Source: Actinomycetota bacterium (GTDB lineage Bacteria > Actinomycetota > Acidimicrobiia > Acidimicrobiales > JAJPHE01). Taken from it: DNA of 64,000 nt. The notes below the pieces were generated by a model. That model worked only from the letters and a program-made list of their open reading frames with translations. It made no database searches and had not been told where the DNA came from. The position numbers and the translations under genes are program-made. The stretch spans positions 1-64,000 of the forward strand of contig DAHUYE010000067.1 in assembly GCA_027315345.1 (NCBI GenBank), written 5' to 3'. Below are positions 52,107 to 59,192 of the stretch, one piece after another; position 1 is the stretch's first letter; every line of letters starts with the position of its first letter.

Positions 52107-52904
52107 GTGAGCGACGGGGTCGTCCGCATGAGGGCACCGGCCAAACTGACCCGCTCCCTGCGGGTGGTGGGCCGGCGGGCCGACGGCTACCACCTCCTCG
52201 AGGCGGAGATGATCAGCCTGGACTGGGGGGATGAGCTCTTCATCGGGCCCGGCTCCGGACTGGAAGTGGTCGATGAGACCCCCTGGCCCGGCCCGGCCGT
52301 CCCCGCCGGACCGGACAACCTCGTCTCCCGGGCCCTGGGCCTGGCCGGCCGGGACGCCTCGGTCCGCCTGGTCAAGCGCATCCCGGCCGGGGCCGGTCTC
52401 GGGGGCGGATCGAGCGACGCCGCCGCCGTGTTGCGCTGGGCCGGGGTGCGGCCCGATCCGGGTGGATTCGAGCGGGCGGCCCGCCTGGGCGCGGATGTGC
52501 CCTTCTGCCTCCTCGGGGGCCGGGCCCGGGTAGGTGGGGTGGGGGAGCGGGTCGAGGCCCTGGAGCCCCTGGCGCTGGAGGTCAGCCTTCTGCTCGTGCC
52601 GCTCGCCTGTTCCACCCCGGCCGTCTACGCCCAATGGGACCGGATGCACCCGGACGGGTCCCAGCCCCTCGAGAATCCGGTGGCGGTCAACGACCTGGAG
52701 GGGGCCGCTCTGGTGGTCGAGCCCGGGCTGGTTCGCTGGCGGGAGGCCTGGGGCCGAGCCACCGGCCTGACCCCGAGGCTGGCCGGCAGCGGTTCGACCT
52801 GGTTCGTGGACGAGGCCCGGCCCGATCTGGCCGGGCCCTTTCCGGACCCGGCCGGGTCCGGTCCCCCCGGCTTTGTGGTCGTTACGCGAATCGACCGCCC
52901 GTAG
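52107..52904 (+). CDS. ispE: 4-diphosphocytidyl-2-C-methyl-D-erythritol kinase
   Basis: A 265-residue GHMP kinase of the MEP isoprenoid pathway. The substrate strand is RAPAKLTRSLRVVGRRADGYH (Thr at a position usually Asn), the ATP motif is PAGAGLGGGSSDAAAV, and the third motif is near LAGSGSTWF. Slightly shorter than most IspE (about 280-300), with the C-terminal part compact. GTG 52107 is used. Its stop codon lies in the loop of a strong hairpin that ends the ksgA-ispE operon. Confidence 0.9.
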   Translation: MSDGVVRMRAPAKLTRSLRVVGRRADGYHLLEAEMISLDWGDELFIGPGSGLEVVDETPWPGPAVPAGPDNLVSRALGLAGRDASVRLVKRIPAGAGLGGGSSDAAAVLRWAGVRPDPGGFERAARLGADVPFCLLGGRARVGGVGERVEALEPLALEVSLLLVPLACSTPAVYAQWDRMHPDGSQPLENPVAVNDLEGAALVVEPGLVRWREAWGRATGLTPRLAGSGSTWFVDEARPDLAGPFPDPAGSGPPGFVVVTRIDRP

Positions 52905-52916
52905 GGGCGGTCGATT
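52889..52916. terminator. Hairpin between ispE and the minus-strand bS22 copy
   Basis: Perfect 12-bp stem: AATCGACCGCCC (52889-52900) pairs with GGGCGGTCGATT (52905-52916) around a GTAG loop that contains the ispE stop codon. It lies between convergent genes, so it can terminate both. No long U-tract follows, which is usual in high-GC actinobacteria. Confidence 0.65.
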
Positions 52917-52930
52917 GGTACTGCCTCGGG

Positions 52931-53026
52931 CTACTTGCCCGCCCGCCGTTGCCAGCGGGTGGCCTTGAGCATTTTCTTGTGCTTCTTCTTACGCATGCGC
53001 TTACGGCGCTTCTTGATACGGAACAC
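52931..53026 (-). CDS. Small ribosomal protein bS22-like (AURKAIP1/COX24 domain), copy 1
   Basis: A 31-residue basic protein. From residue 4 it reads IKKRRKRMRKKKHKKML followed by KATRWQRRAGK, the pattern of the AURKAIP1/COX24-domain proteins that were identified as bS22 in mycobacterial ribosomes. GTG 53026 gives MFRIKK. The 28-residue core is identical to copy 2 at 56596, but nine codons differ synonymously, so both appear to be under protein-level selection. It is convergent with ispE across the hairpin terminator. Confidence 0.8.
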   Translation of the reverse strand: MFRIKKRRKRMRKKKHKKMLKATRWQRRAGK

Positions 53027-53252
53027 GAAACTGTCCCATACCTGCACGCTCGCCAGAGGAACTGGACCGCATGGCGCCTCCAAGGGATATGTGGGTGACC
53101 TCCAGGATGCCCGATCGGAGTGACATTCGGTACCGGGCTGGCAAGCCTTCCTCCTCTGGACCGGAGGCGGAGTCAAGGTCGGCCGGAGGCCGCCCGGAGG
53201 GCTGGGCCTTGACGCCGCCGGGACCCGCATGCCGGCACCCACAATGGACACG

Positions 53253-53271
53253 GCCCCCTCGGAGAGGGGGC
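53253..53271. repeat. Perfect 8-bp inverted repeat with 3-nt loop
   Basis: GCCCCCTC (53253-53260) and GAGGGGGC (53264-53271) flank a GGA loop, 61 nt before the Rep-like gene. It could be a hairpin recognised by the HUH protein, a terminator or a chance GC-rich fold. Confidence 0.4.
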
Positions 53272-53319
53272 GTGGTCGCCGCCTTCCAGATTCCTGGGCG
53301 GTTCGTCACAGCCGCGCCG

Positions 53320-53325
53320 TAAATT
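53320..53325 (+). promoter_or_regulatory. -10 box TAAATT of the Rep-like gene
   Basis: TAAATT ends 6 nt before the GTG at 53332, a leaderless layout; it is A/T-rich against a GC-rich background. Confidence 0.35.
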
Positions 53326-53331
53326 ACATCC

Positions 53332-54639
53332 GTGGCATTCTTCTCCCGGCTCCACCGTCGTCCCTGGGAGGACGACCGCTTCGCGTTCGTGGTGAGCCGC
53401 GGCTACCTCAGGTTGGTCCGCTACTCCGGCCGCCCTCCCGGGCCTCCCAGTGCCAGAGCGCTCCGCCCTCAGGAATTGGCTTCGCTCGCCCAGCCGGAGG
53501 TCGGCGAGGAGCAGGGGGTTGGGCCGCCAAAGCGAGAGGAGCAGGGGGCAGAGCTGCCAAAGCGAGAGGAGCACGGCGACGTGGTCGCCGGTCGCGGAGA
53601 CCGGGGTCAGTCATCCCGGAGTCGGAACAACATGCGCCGGCTCTTCGCTTCGCTCCCCTGGGAACTCCTCGGCCCCCGGCCGGCCATGATCTCGCTGACG
53701 TATCCCCGAGACTGGGAGTCCTGGGTGCCGAACGGGCGGGTGCTCGAGGCCCACCGGCGGGCCTTCGAGCGGCGCTGGGTGCGCAAGTGGGAAGAGCCGC
53801 TCGTCGGGGTCTGGGCCAAGGAGTTCCAGGAGTCGGGCCGGCCGCACATGCACCTTTATGTAGGGCTCCCGACCGGCATGGGCAGCGAGGACTTCGAGGG
53901 ATTGCGTGAGCGCACGCTGATCCGGCACCGCTTCGAGCAGTCTCTGGGTCGTTACAAGGGCCGCGGCCTGGTGCCCCCTATCGGCTACCCCCACGGGGGG
54001 GAGTTCGCCATGTGGATCCGCACTGCGTGGTCCGAGGTCGTTGGGACGCAGGGGATCGACAAGAAGCACCACGCTCGTGGGGTCGACATCGCCGTCATGT
54101 TCTGGTCCGACGAGGTCGCAGTCACGGCGGATCGAACCAGGGTGGCCGCATACCTCGCCCGGGAGGCCTCGAAGTGGCGACAGAAGAAGCCACCTCAGGG
54201 CTTCGTCGGCGTGGGCCAGTACTTCGGCCGGTGGGGACGGAAGGTCGGCTTCAACCCGGTCGTGGAGGAGGTCACCGTCGACCGTGCCGTTGCCCGGGAG
54301 CTGGAGAGCCGCCTATCCCGGTGGGTGGGTTGGAAGCTTTATGTCGAGAGTCGGGGCCGCAGCCGCACTCTGAACCCGCAGACCCGGCTGATCCTGCGGC
54401 ACTGGGGTGACGGGATCACCGCGTTCGGCCTCGGGCCCGAGCAGGCCCGCCGGTTGCTGCAGTGGTCGGAGGCTGCTGCCGCTCGGAAGGCGGCGCGTGG
54501 CCAGCTGGCCAGCTCCTGCCAGGACAACTCGGGGACGCTCGACGCTTCGGTCGCTCCTGGATTCGAGGGCGGCTGGCCGGCGAAGCCGGACGGGCCGCCA
54601 CGCGACAGCCAAGTGGGCGGCACAGATCTCGTCGCGTAA
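53332..54639 (+). CDS. HUH-endonuclease replication initiator-like protein
   Basis: A 435-residue protein resembling rolling-circle replication initiators of actinobacterial plasmids and integrated elements. The metal-binding HUH motif is GRPHMHLYVGLP (H172 and H174). A candidate catalytic Tyr at 274 lies in AAYLAREASKW with the Lys at 281, the usual Y-x2-x3-K arrangement. An upstream SLTYPRDW segment fits Rep motif I. The N-terminus includes a 10-residue repeat (EEQGxxxPKR). The C-terminal about 60 residues are low-complexity. Such proteins nick origin DNA and stay covalently attached by Tyr. No second plasmid gene is seen, so this is probably a remnant or satellite of a mobile element. Confidence 0.75.
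   Translation: MAFFSRLHRRPWEDDRFAFVVSRGYLRLVRYSGRPPGPPSARALRPQELASLAQPEVGEEQGVGPPKREEQGAELPKREEHGDVVAGRGDRGQSSRSRNNMRRLFASLPWELLGPRPAMISLTYPRDWESWVPNGRVLEAHRRAFERRWVRKWEEPLVGVWAKEFQESGRPHMHLYVGLPTGMGSEDFEGLRERTLIRHRFEQSLGRYKGRGLVPPIGYPHGGEFAMWIRTAWSEVVGTQGIDKKHHARGVDIAVMFWSDEVAVTADRTRVAAYLAREASKWRQKKPPQGFVGVGQYFGRWGRKVGFNPVVEEVTVDRAVARELESRLSRWVGWKLYVESRGRSRTLNPQTRLILRHWGDGITAFGLGPEQARRLLQWSEAAAARKAARGQLASSCQDNSGTLDASVAPGFEGGWPAKPDGPPRDSQVGGTDLVA
53506..53576 (+). repeat. 30-nt in-frame tandem repeat in the Rep-like gene
   Basis: Two near-identical 30-nt units starting at 53506 and 53536 and a partial third at 53566, each beginning GAGGAGCA. They encode EEQG-x3-PKR repeats, so length changes stay in frame. 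Confidence 0.65.
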
Positions 54640-54743
54640 AGTTCCTTGGGTTCGGCCCTGCGCGGTGCCGGAGAGAGCAGGGCCTCGCGATTCGAACTCG
54701 TCGCGGCGTGGGGCCATCCGATCTGACAGGCTGGAGGAGGTGC

Positions 54744-55940
54744 CTACATCGCGGCCCCGCAGCCAGCTTTGCCGGGAGCAATCGATTTGACCTCGGTGAC
54801 CCGCTCACCATCGGTAAAGAACTGCACTGTGCCTGCCCCGTCCTCGATGGTTGCCTCAGAGGCAACGTTTGAATAGTTCCCGCTCGGATACGCCGACTCT
54901 AAGTCCGCGACCGAGGTCCCAAGCGTGACGCCGGCCTTCGTCCTGAGCGACGGAGTCGGAGTGCCGGACTGCGGCTCGAAGTACTGGTACTGCAGGAAGT
55001 CGCCTGCCGGATCGAACGTTATGGTGAGGTCGGACCAGGTCGCAGCCGTGTAGCCGGTGCCGTAGCAGAGGCTGTTCTGCCCCAGAGTTGGTGGTGCTCC
55101 AAAAGCATTGGTCAGGGCACTAATGACTGCCGCTTTCGATTGTCCGAATTGAACGGCTCCCAGTCCCATGCCGGACAGGTCAATGTTCGGTCTCGTCTGT
55201 GTCGTGGAGGCCTGCGATGTAGAACCGATCGCGGTCAGGCGGGCGAGGCTGGCGACAGCCGGTGAGGCGGAGTTGACGGCGCCTCCCGTCGAAGAGCAGT
55301 AGCTCGTAAAGGTGTCGCCTGCAAAGCTGACATTGACTGGGTTATCGGGATTACCAGTTGGGATAGCAGCCACAATGACTACTTCTTCCCCGAACCACGC
55401 CAAACTCTGTGCTCTTATACCCGGCAGGTCTGACCATGGCACGAGCTCCACAATTGGATCATCCTGCTTAACCACGCCGTTGGAAATGGACACGCTCCTT
55501 GAATACTGGTCAACATGCGCTGACCATCCCTCCGGTGGAGCGTCGCGTGTGTTTGCCTCTTGCCCAACGTCCCTGACGGACACGGTGATAGCGTCCTTGA
55601 GGTTCCTATCGCGCAGGCTCGGCGCCAGTTGGACGGCCCAAATGACACTGTAACCTGGAGGTGCGGACCCGGATTGATCGTTCCACCATTCGACTCGTAG
55701 ACCGTCTCGCTCACTCTGTACTGTGATCGAGGTAATACGCGGAATGGAAGGAACCAGGAGCGATGACGGTGCGGTCGCAACCGGACCGAGCGGGTCAATG
55801 GCGTCACAAGTCCCGGTCAGAGACGGCTGGCTGGCGACGGTGGATTGGGGTCGCGCACTGCAACTGCATAGCATCATTCCGATCGACCCAGCGGCGAAGA
55901 GCCTCAGTCCTACCCTGATGCCGATTGCGTAGAAACTCAT
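54744..55940 (-). CDS. Unknown exported protein, probable lipoprotein
   Basis: A 398-residue protein with no recognised family. The start has a hydrophobic segment LRLFAAGSIGMMLCSCSA; the Cys in LCSC can be read as a relaxed lipobox. The mature part is Ser/Thr/Gly/Asp-rich with few charged residues and a C-terminal region with two similar segments (MGLGAVQFGQSKAAVISAL and AGVTLGTSVADLESAYP), each resembling the short repeat of proteins that begin with a 'G-x-x-x-G-x-S/T' helix. ATG 55940 follows GGAGG and AAAGAAG. GC content is clearly lower than in neighbours (32 of 60 in 55081-55140), which suggests recent acquisition. Confidence 0.65.
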   Translation of the reverse strand: MSFYAIGIRVGLRLFAAGSIGMMLCSCSARPQSTVASQPSLTGTCDAIDPLGPVATAPSSLLVPSIPRITSITVQSERDGLRVEWWNDQSGSAPPGYSVIWAVQLAPSLRDRNLKDAITVSVRDVGQEANTRDAPPEGWSAHVDQYSRSVSISNGVVKQDDPIVELVPWSDLPGIRAQSLAWFGEEVVIVAAIPTGNPDNPVNVSFAGDTFTSYCSSTGGAVNSASPAVASLARLTAIGSTSQASTTQTRPNIDLSGMGLGAVQFGQSKAAVISALTNAFGAPPTLGQNSLCYGTGYTAATWSDLTITFDPAGDFLQYQYFEPQSGTPTPSLRTKAGVTLGTSVADLESAYPSGNYSNVASEATIEDGAGTVQFFTDGERVTEVKSIAPGKAGCGAAM

Positions 55941-56148
55941 GCTTCTTTCGCCTCCGAGTATTCCCCGACCGCAGAGGCTACCGACTCTTTGGGGTCTCAA
56001 GGAAGGTTGGACCGCTTTTGAGGTCGGTGAAGGTCCGTGGATCGAGGGGACACGGCTTGAGGAGATGGTATGATGGGTGCCGCGGAGGAATGCCATTTGG
56101 CGGCGGCTCAACGGTGTTCTGACCCATCAGCGCGAGAAGGGGGGGACT

Positions 56149-56382
56149 GTGGCGAAACCAAGAAAGCGGACGGCCCAGTTGTCGGTCTGGTCAAACGATG
56201 ATGCTGCCGTTGCGGCGTTCCTCAACGGTGTGTCACTACTGGCCGAGGCGACGTTCGGGTCCAGCAATCATGAACTCGTCTTCGCCGGCATTACAGCCAA
56301 AGCGATGAACCAGTCCGCAGAGAATGCCCCCGGTTGGATTAGTAAGCGTGTCAAAGGCCGCATGCGGATGGTCAGCCGGTAG
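56149..56382 (+). CDS. Small unknown protein
   Basis: A 77-residue frame beginning MAKPRKRTAQLSVW, with a central AFLNGVSLLAEATFG helix and a basic ending (ISKRVKGRMRMVSR). GTG 56149 follows AAGGGGGGGACT, a good ribosome-binding run; the longer form from 56077 is less likely. I recognise no family. It sits between the low-GC lipoprotein and bS22 copy 2, inside the accessory insert. Confidence 0.5.
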   Translation: MAKPRKRTAQLSVWSNDDAAVAAFLNGVSLLAEATFGSSNHELVFAGITAKAMNQSAENAPGWISKRVKGRMRMVSR

Positions 56383-56580
56383 CGCCGTTGGATGGGTTGG
56401 CGCCCCATGGCCGTAGCGGTATCGGAGACGTAATTGTGGCAGCCTGTCCGGCCACGGCCCTCTGCCGTCAGACTTCCGCTCCTGGTTGGCGACCGGGGCG
56501 CGGACCATCAGGTCGTGGAGTCTGGTCCGCGGTGTGTCGAGAGCTACCACTCGAATTTTGGGCCGCGGCGAAAAGTCGCC

Positions 56581-56586
56581 TAGGGT
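56581..56586 (+). promoter_or_regulatory. -10 box TAGGGT of bS22 copy 2
   Basis: TAGGGT ends 9 nt before GTG 56596, as at metG and other housekeeping-type genes here. Confidence 0.45.
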
Positions 56587-56595
56587 GTCCGGGCC

Positions 56596-56694
56596 GTGGG
56601 CTCCCTGATCAAAAAGCGCCGTAAGCGCATGCGGAAGAAGAAGCACAAGAAGATGCTGAAGGCCACCCGCTGGCAGCGTCGCGCCGGGAAGTAG
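56596..56694 (+). CDS. Small ribosomal protein bS22-like, copy 2
   Basis: A 32-residue basic protein. GTG 56596 gives MGSLIKKRRKRMRKKKHKKM and then KATRWQRRAGK. The MGS-x-IKKRRKRM start is the same as I recall for mycobacterial bS22, so this is probably the ancestral copy and the one at 52931 (start MFR) the derived one. It has its own TAGGGT promoter. The stop is 4 nt from the convergent integrase stop. It is expected to be a component of the small ribosomal subunit. Confidence 0.85.
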   Translation: MGSLIKKRRKRMRKKKHKKMLKATRWQRRAGK

Positions 56695-56698
56695 CCCG

Positions 56699-57730
56699 CT
56701 AGTCGAGCAGGGCAGCCGCCCGATCTAAGACCTCGGTGTCCATCGGGTCCAGATAGCACTTCATGGTGGTCACCGGGTCGGCATGGTGAAGGACCTTCTG
56801 GATGTCTAGGAGGTCGAAGCGGTGGGAGCCATCCGGAGCCTTGTCCCGGTGGAGGATGCCGGCAGCACTCCTGCGGAGGTCGTGGGGAGCGACGTGGCCC
56901 AGACCCGCTGCCTCCGCAGCCCGGATGACGACGTTCCAGATCGCCGCCCTCCCGCTGGTGCCGGAGGCGAGGCCCGTCCCGTAATCGAGCTGGTGGGCTT
57001 GGCCCGTGGCGGTTCGGCCGGGCCGGCGCCGGCAGATGAGGGGATCAACAGCGGCCGGTGACCGGCCCAACGCCGCCTCGTAGGCGCCCAGGTACCGGCG
57101 CACGGCGCCAGCCGTCTGGGGCCCCAGGCTGATATGGAGGGGCTTGTATCGCTTCCCGGTCCAGTAGAGCGAGGGCCGGTCGGTGTCCATGTCACGGAGG
57201 TCCCCCACTGTCAGTCCGACGATCTCGGTGGCCCGGACTCCGGACAGGCCGAGGCGGAGGACGATCTCGTCCCGGAGGCCCATCGGCGTGCTCGAATCCA
57301 CGGCCGACAGCAGGGTGGAGTACGCCTCCTCACGGGTAAGCCAGCGAGGCGGATAGGGCGACTGGGCCTTCCCGTAGGTGGGCCGGAACTGCCGCAGGGG
57401 GCTCTCCCGGTCGGTGAGGAGGGCTGGGTCCGGAGCCGGGATACCGGACCGGGCACACCACCGGAGCAGGGCGACCGCGACCTGGGCACGACCCCGGATC
57501 GTGTTGTTGGCCAGTGGGCGGGGACTGTCGGTGCCCGAGCACCAGCGGATGACAGCCGGGCCGGTTAGCTCCGACACGGTCAGTACGCCGAGGTCCCGGA
57601 CCAGTCGCCGCAGGATGTACTCGTTTCGCTGGACCGAGGCTGGGTTGGTCCAGCGCTCGGAGCAGAAGCGTCGGACCGTCTCAACGGCCGACTCCGTGGC
57701 GGGGCCCCCTGGGCCACCGCCCGCCACCAC
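56699..57730 (-). CDS. Tyrosine-type site-specific recombinase/integrase
   Basis: A 343-residue recombinase. Residues about 10-95 form a SAM-like N-terminal core-binding domain. The catalytic residues are complete: R166 (SGVRATEI), H283 and R286 (HDLRRS), a His pair near 315 (LHHAD) and the nucleophile Y326 (KCYLDPM). It should integrate or excise DNA by strand exchange, with tRNA-Gln only about 120 bp away. It is oriented away from the tRNA, so the element it served would extend to the left. No duplicate of the tRNA 3' end was seen on the left. Apparently intact. Confidence 0.88.
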   Translation of the reverse strand: MVAGGGPGGPATESAVETVRRFCSERWTNPASVQRNEYILRRLVRDLGVLTVSELTGPAVIRWCSGTDSPRPLANNTIRGRAQVAVALLRWCARSGIPAPDPALLTDRESPLRQFRPTYGKAQSPYPPRWLTREEAYSTLLSAVDSSTPMGLRDEIVLRLGLSGVRATEIVGLTVGDLRDMDTDRPSLYWTGKRYKPLHISLGPQTAGAVRRYLGAYEAALGRSPAAVDPLICRRRPGRTATGQAHQLDYGTGLASGTSGRAAIWNVVIRAAEAAGLGHVAPHDLRRSAAGILHRDKAPDGSHRFDLLDIQKVLHHADPVTTMKCYLDPMDTEVLDRAAALLD

Positions 57731-57847
57731 CAGGGTGAGGATGGTTTCGCTTACTTCTTGATCAGCGATCCCATGACTGGCCCCAGGGTACTGGCGGGAT
57801 GCCGCTGGCCCAAAATGCGGGCCTAACTATCCTCGGGCGACCGACCT

Positions 57848-57921
57848 TCGGGGGTCGTCCAATGGCAGGACATCGGACTTTGGATCCGAGAATGGAGGTT
57901 CGAGCCCTCCCCCCCGAGCCA
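57848..57921 (+). tRNA. tRNA-Gln (anticodon TTG)
   Basis: A complete cloverleaf can be drawn. The acceptor stem pairs TCGGGGG with CCCCCGA, the discriminator is G, and CCA is encoded. The D-arm is GTCC/GGAC, the anticodon stem TCGGA/TCCGA with loop CTTTGGA (anticodon TTG, reading CAA), and the T-arm GGAGG-TTCGAGC-CCTCC. tRNA genes are frequent integration sites, and a tyrosine recombinase lies just upstream. Confidence 0.95.
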
Positions 57922-57948
57922 CACTCCCCCCGCGCCGGCCGCTCCGGA

Positions 57949-59076
57949 TCAGGGGCTCGGTGACGCGCTCGCAGGCGAGGTTCCAGAAGAAGCCGGCGGC
58001 GTCGAAGAGGTCTGGGCCCCGGTGATGTCCCCGGCCAGGGTGGTATCCAGCCGCCCCAGGACCGCAGATGACGAGGTGATCAGGCCCAGCTCCCGGTTGT
58101 AGTCGAGACTGGCCGTCGAATAATTCTCCGACCCTATGAAAGCTCTCGATCCATCCGCGTCGATGACCTTGGCGTGTATGTACAGGGCCGAGGACGCGTC
58201 CGGATACTGGACGACATGGACCCCGGCCGCCTCCAGACTGGAGAGGGCGCTATCCCACTCCGAGTTGGAGGTCATGATCACCGTGACCTGAACCCCCCGC
58301 CTGGCGTCGGACTCAAGAGCATTCTCGATGCCGCTGGAGTCCATCTCCTCATTTTCGGTTACCAGGCTTCGGTGGGCCGAGTCGATGAGTGATACGAGTT
58401 CGGGTTCAGACCCCGGACTCCAGACCAGGTCTCCACCACCCGGCCCAGGGGAGGGAGCCGCCCCGGACCAGTCTGTGGCGAAGACCGACTCGATGCCGGT
58501 CACGTCCGAGGCCTCGGTATCCACGACGGCGAAGTCCCTCGTGGTCGAGTAGTACCGGGAGGTGAGGTTCCCGGTCATGATGGCCGACACGGTGTCGTCG
58601 ACGGTGATGGTCTTCTGGTGGAATATCTCCGAGCCGTTGGCCCAGGCGACCTGGACCCCGCCGGAAGACAGCGCCGAGTACGCCGTCTGGTTGACCGAGC
58701 CTCCGTGGTAGTCCTTGTCCAGGAGCACCCGGACCCTGACGCCCCGCTGGTGATCCGCAATGAGGATCTGCTGCGCGGTTGAGTCGGCGAGCTCGTACAT
58801 CGTCATGTCCAGGCTCCGCCGCGCTGAGGACATCAGGTTGTAGATGGGCGTCATCCCATCCTGGGGCTCCACCATCAGTGAGGGGAATGCCCCGGTGCCG
58901 GTGGCGCCCAGGATTGCCGCTGGAGCAGCCCCGGAGCCGGCCGTGGACCGGGCTGGCCTGTGGGCACTGTCCGGGCTGGAACTGACGCAACCGGCGGCCA
59001 AGCCGGTCACGGCCCCCCAGACGATCAACGAGCGGACTCTGTCTGACCTTTTCACCGGACAACCCCCGATGGTCAT
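57949..59076 (-). CDS. Phospholipase D-like lipoprotein
   Basis: A 375-residue exported protein with two PLD-type half-sites: FHQKTITVDD and YIHAKVIDAD, both giving H-x-K-x4-D, followed by GSENYS-type Ser/Asn motifs. The N-terminus has basic residues, a hydrophobic core and the lipobox LAAGC, so the mature form is lipid-anchored outside the membrane. Substrates of this family include phospholipids, cardiolipin and nucleic acids. ATG 59076 is chosen over ATG 59166 because it gives a normal signal peptide length. The C-terminal 30 residues are Ser/Thr/Pro-rich. Confidence 0.85.
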   Translation of the reverse strand: MTIGGCPVKRSDRVRSLIVWGAVTGLAAGCVSSSPDSAHRPARSTAGSGAAPAAILGATGTGAFPSLMVEPQDGMTPIYNLMSSARRSLDMTMYELADSTAQQILIADHQRGVRVRVLLDKDYHGGSVNQTAYSALSSGGVQVAWANGSEIFHQKTITVDDTVSAIMTGNLTSRYYSTTRDFAVVDTEASDVTGIESVFATDWSGAAPSPGPGGGDLVWSPGSEPELVSLIDSAHRSLVTENEEMDSSGIENALESDARRGVQVTVIMTSNSEWDSALSSLEAAGVHVVQYPDASSALYIHAKVIDADGSRAFIGSENYSTASLDYNRELGLITSSSAVLGRLDTTLAGDITGAQTSSTPPASSGTSPASASPSP

Positions 59077-59192
59077 GGTACAAACGGGGCCCTTCGGCCA
59101 CCGCCGCCGGTCCGTACAGGAGGCAAGCCGGGGGAGTGTCAAGAAGAAGCGGTCCGTCGGTAGCATCCCGCTCCCATCCCCAGGAGGCTCAC

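Larger units (their letters stand above)
53027..53331. other. Intergenic spacer between bS22 copy 1 and the Rep gene
   Basis: About 305 bp between divergent genes. No convincing gene is seen; the open frames here look like GC-rich chance frames. It holds an 8-bp hairpin (53253-53271) and a TAAATT box (53320-53325), and must contain the promoters for both flanking genes. If the neighbouring HUH protein is a replication initiator, this is where an origin or nick site could lie. Confidence 0.5.

Noticed and set aside
57848-57921. tRNA-Gln as the attachment site of the adjacent recombinase
   Set aside because: The recombinase is on the 5' side of the tRNA, and no direct repeat of the tRNA 3' end was found to its left; possible but not supported.
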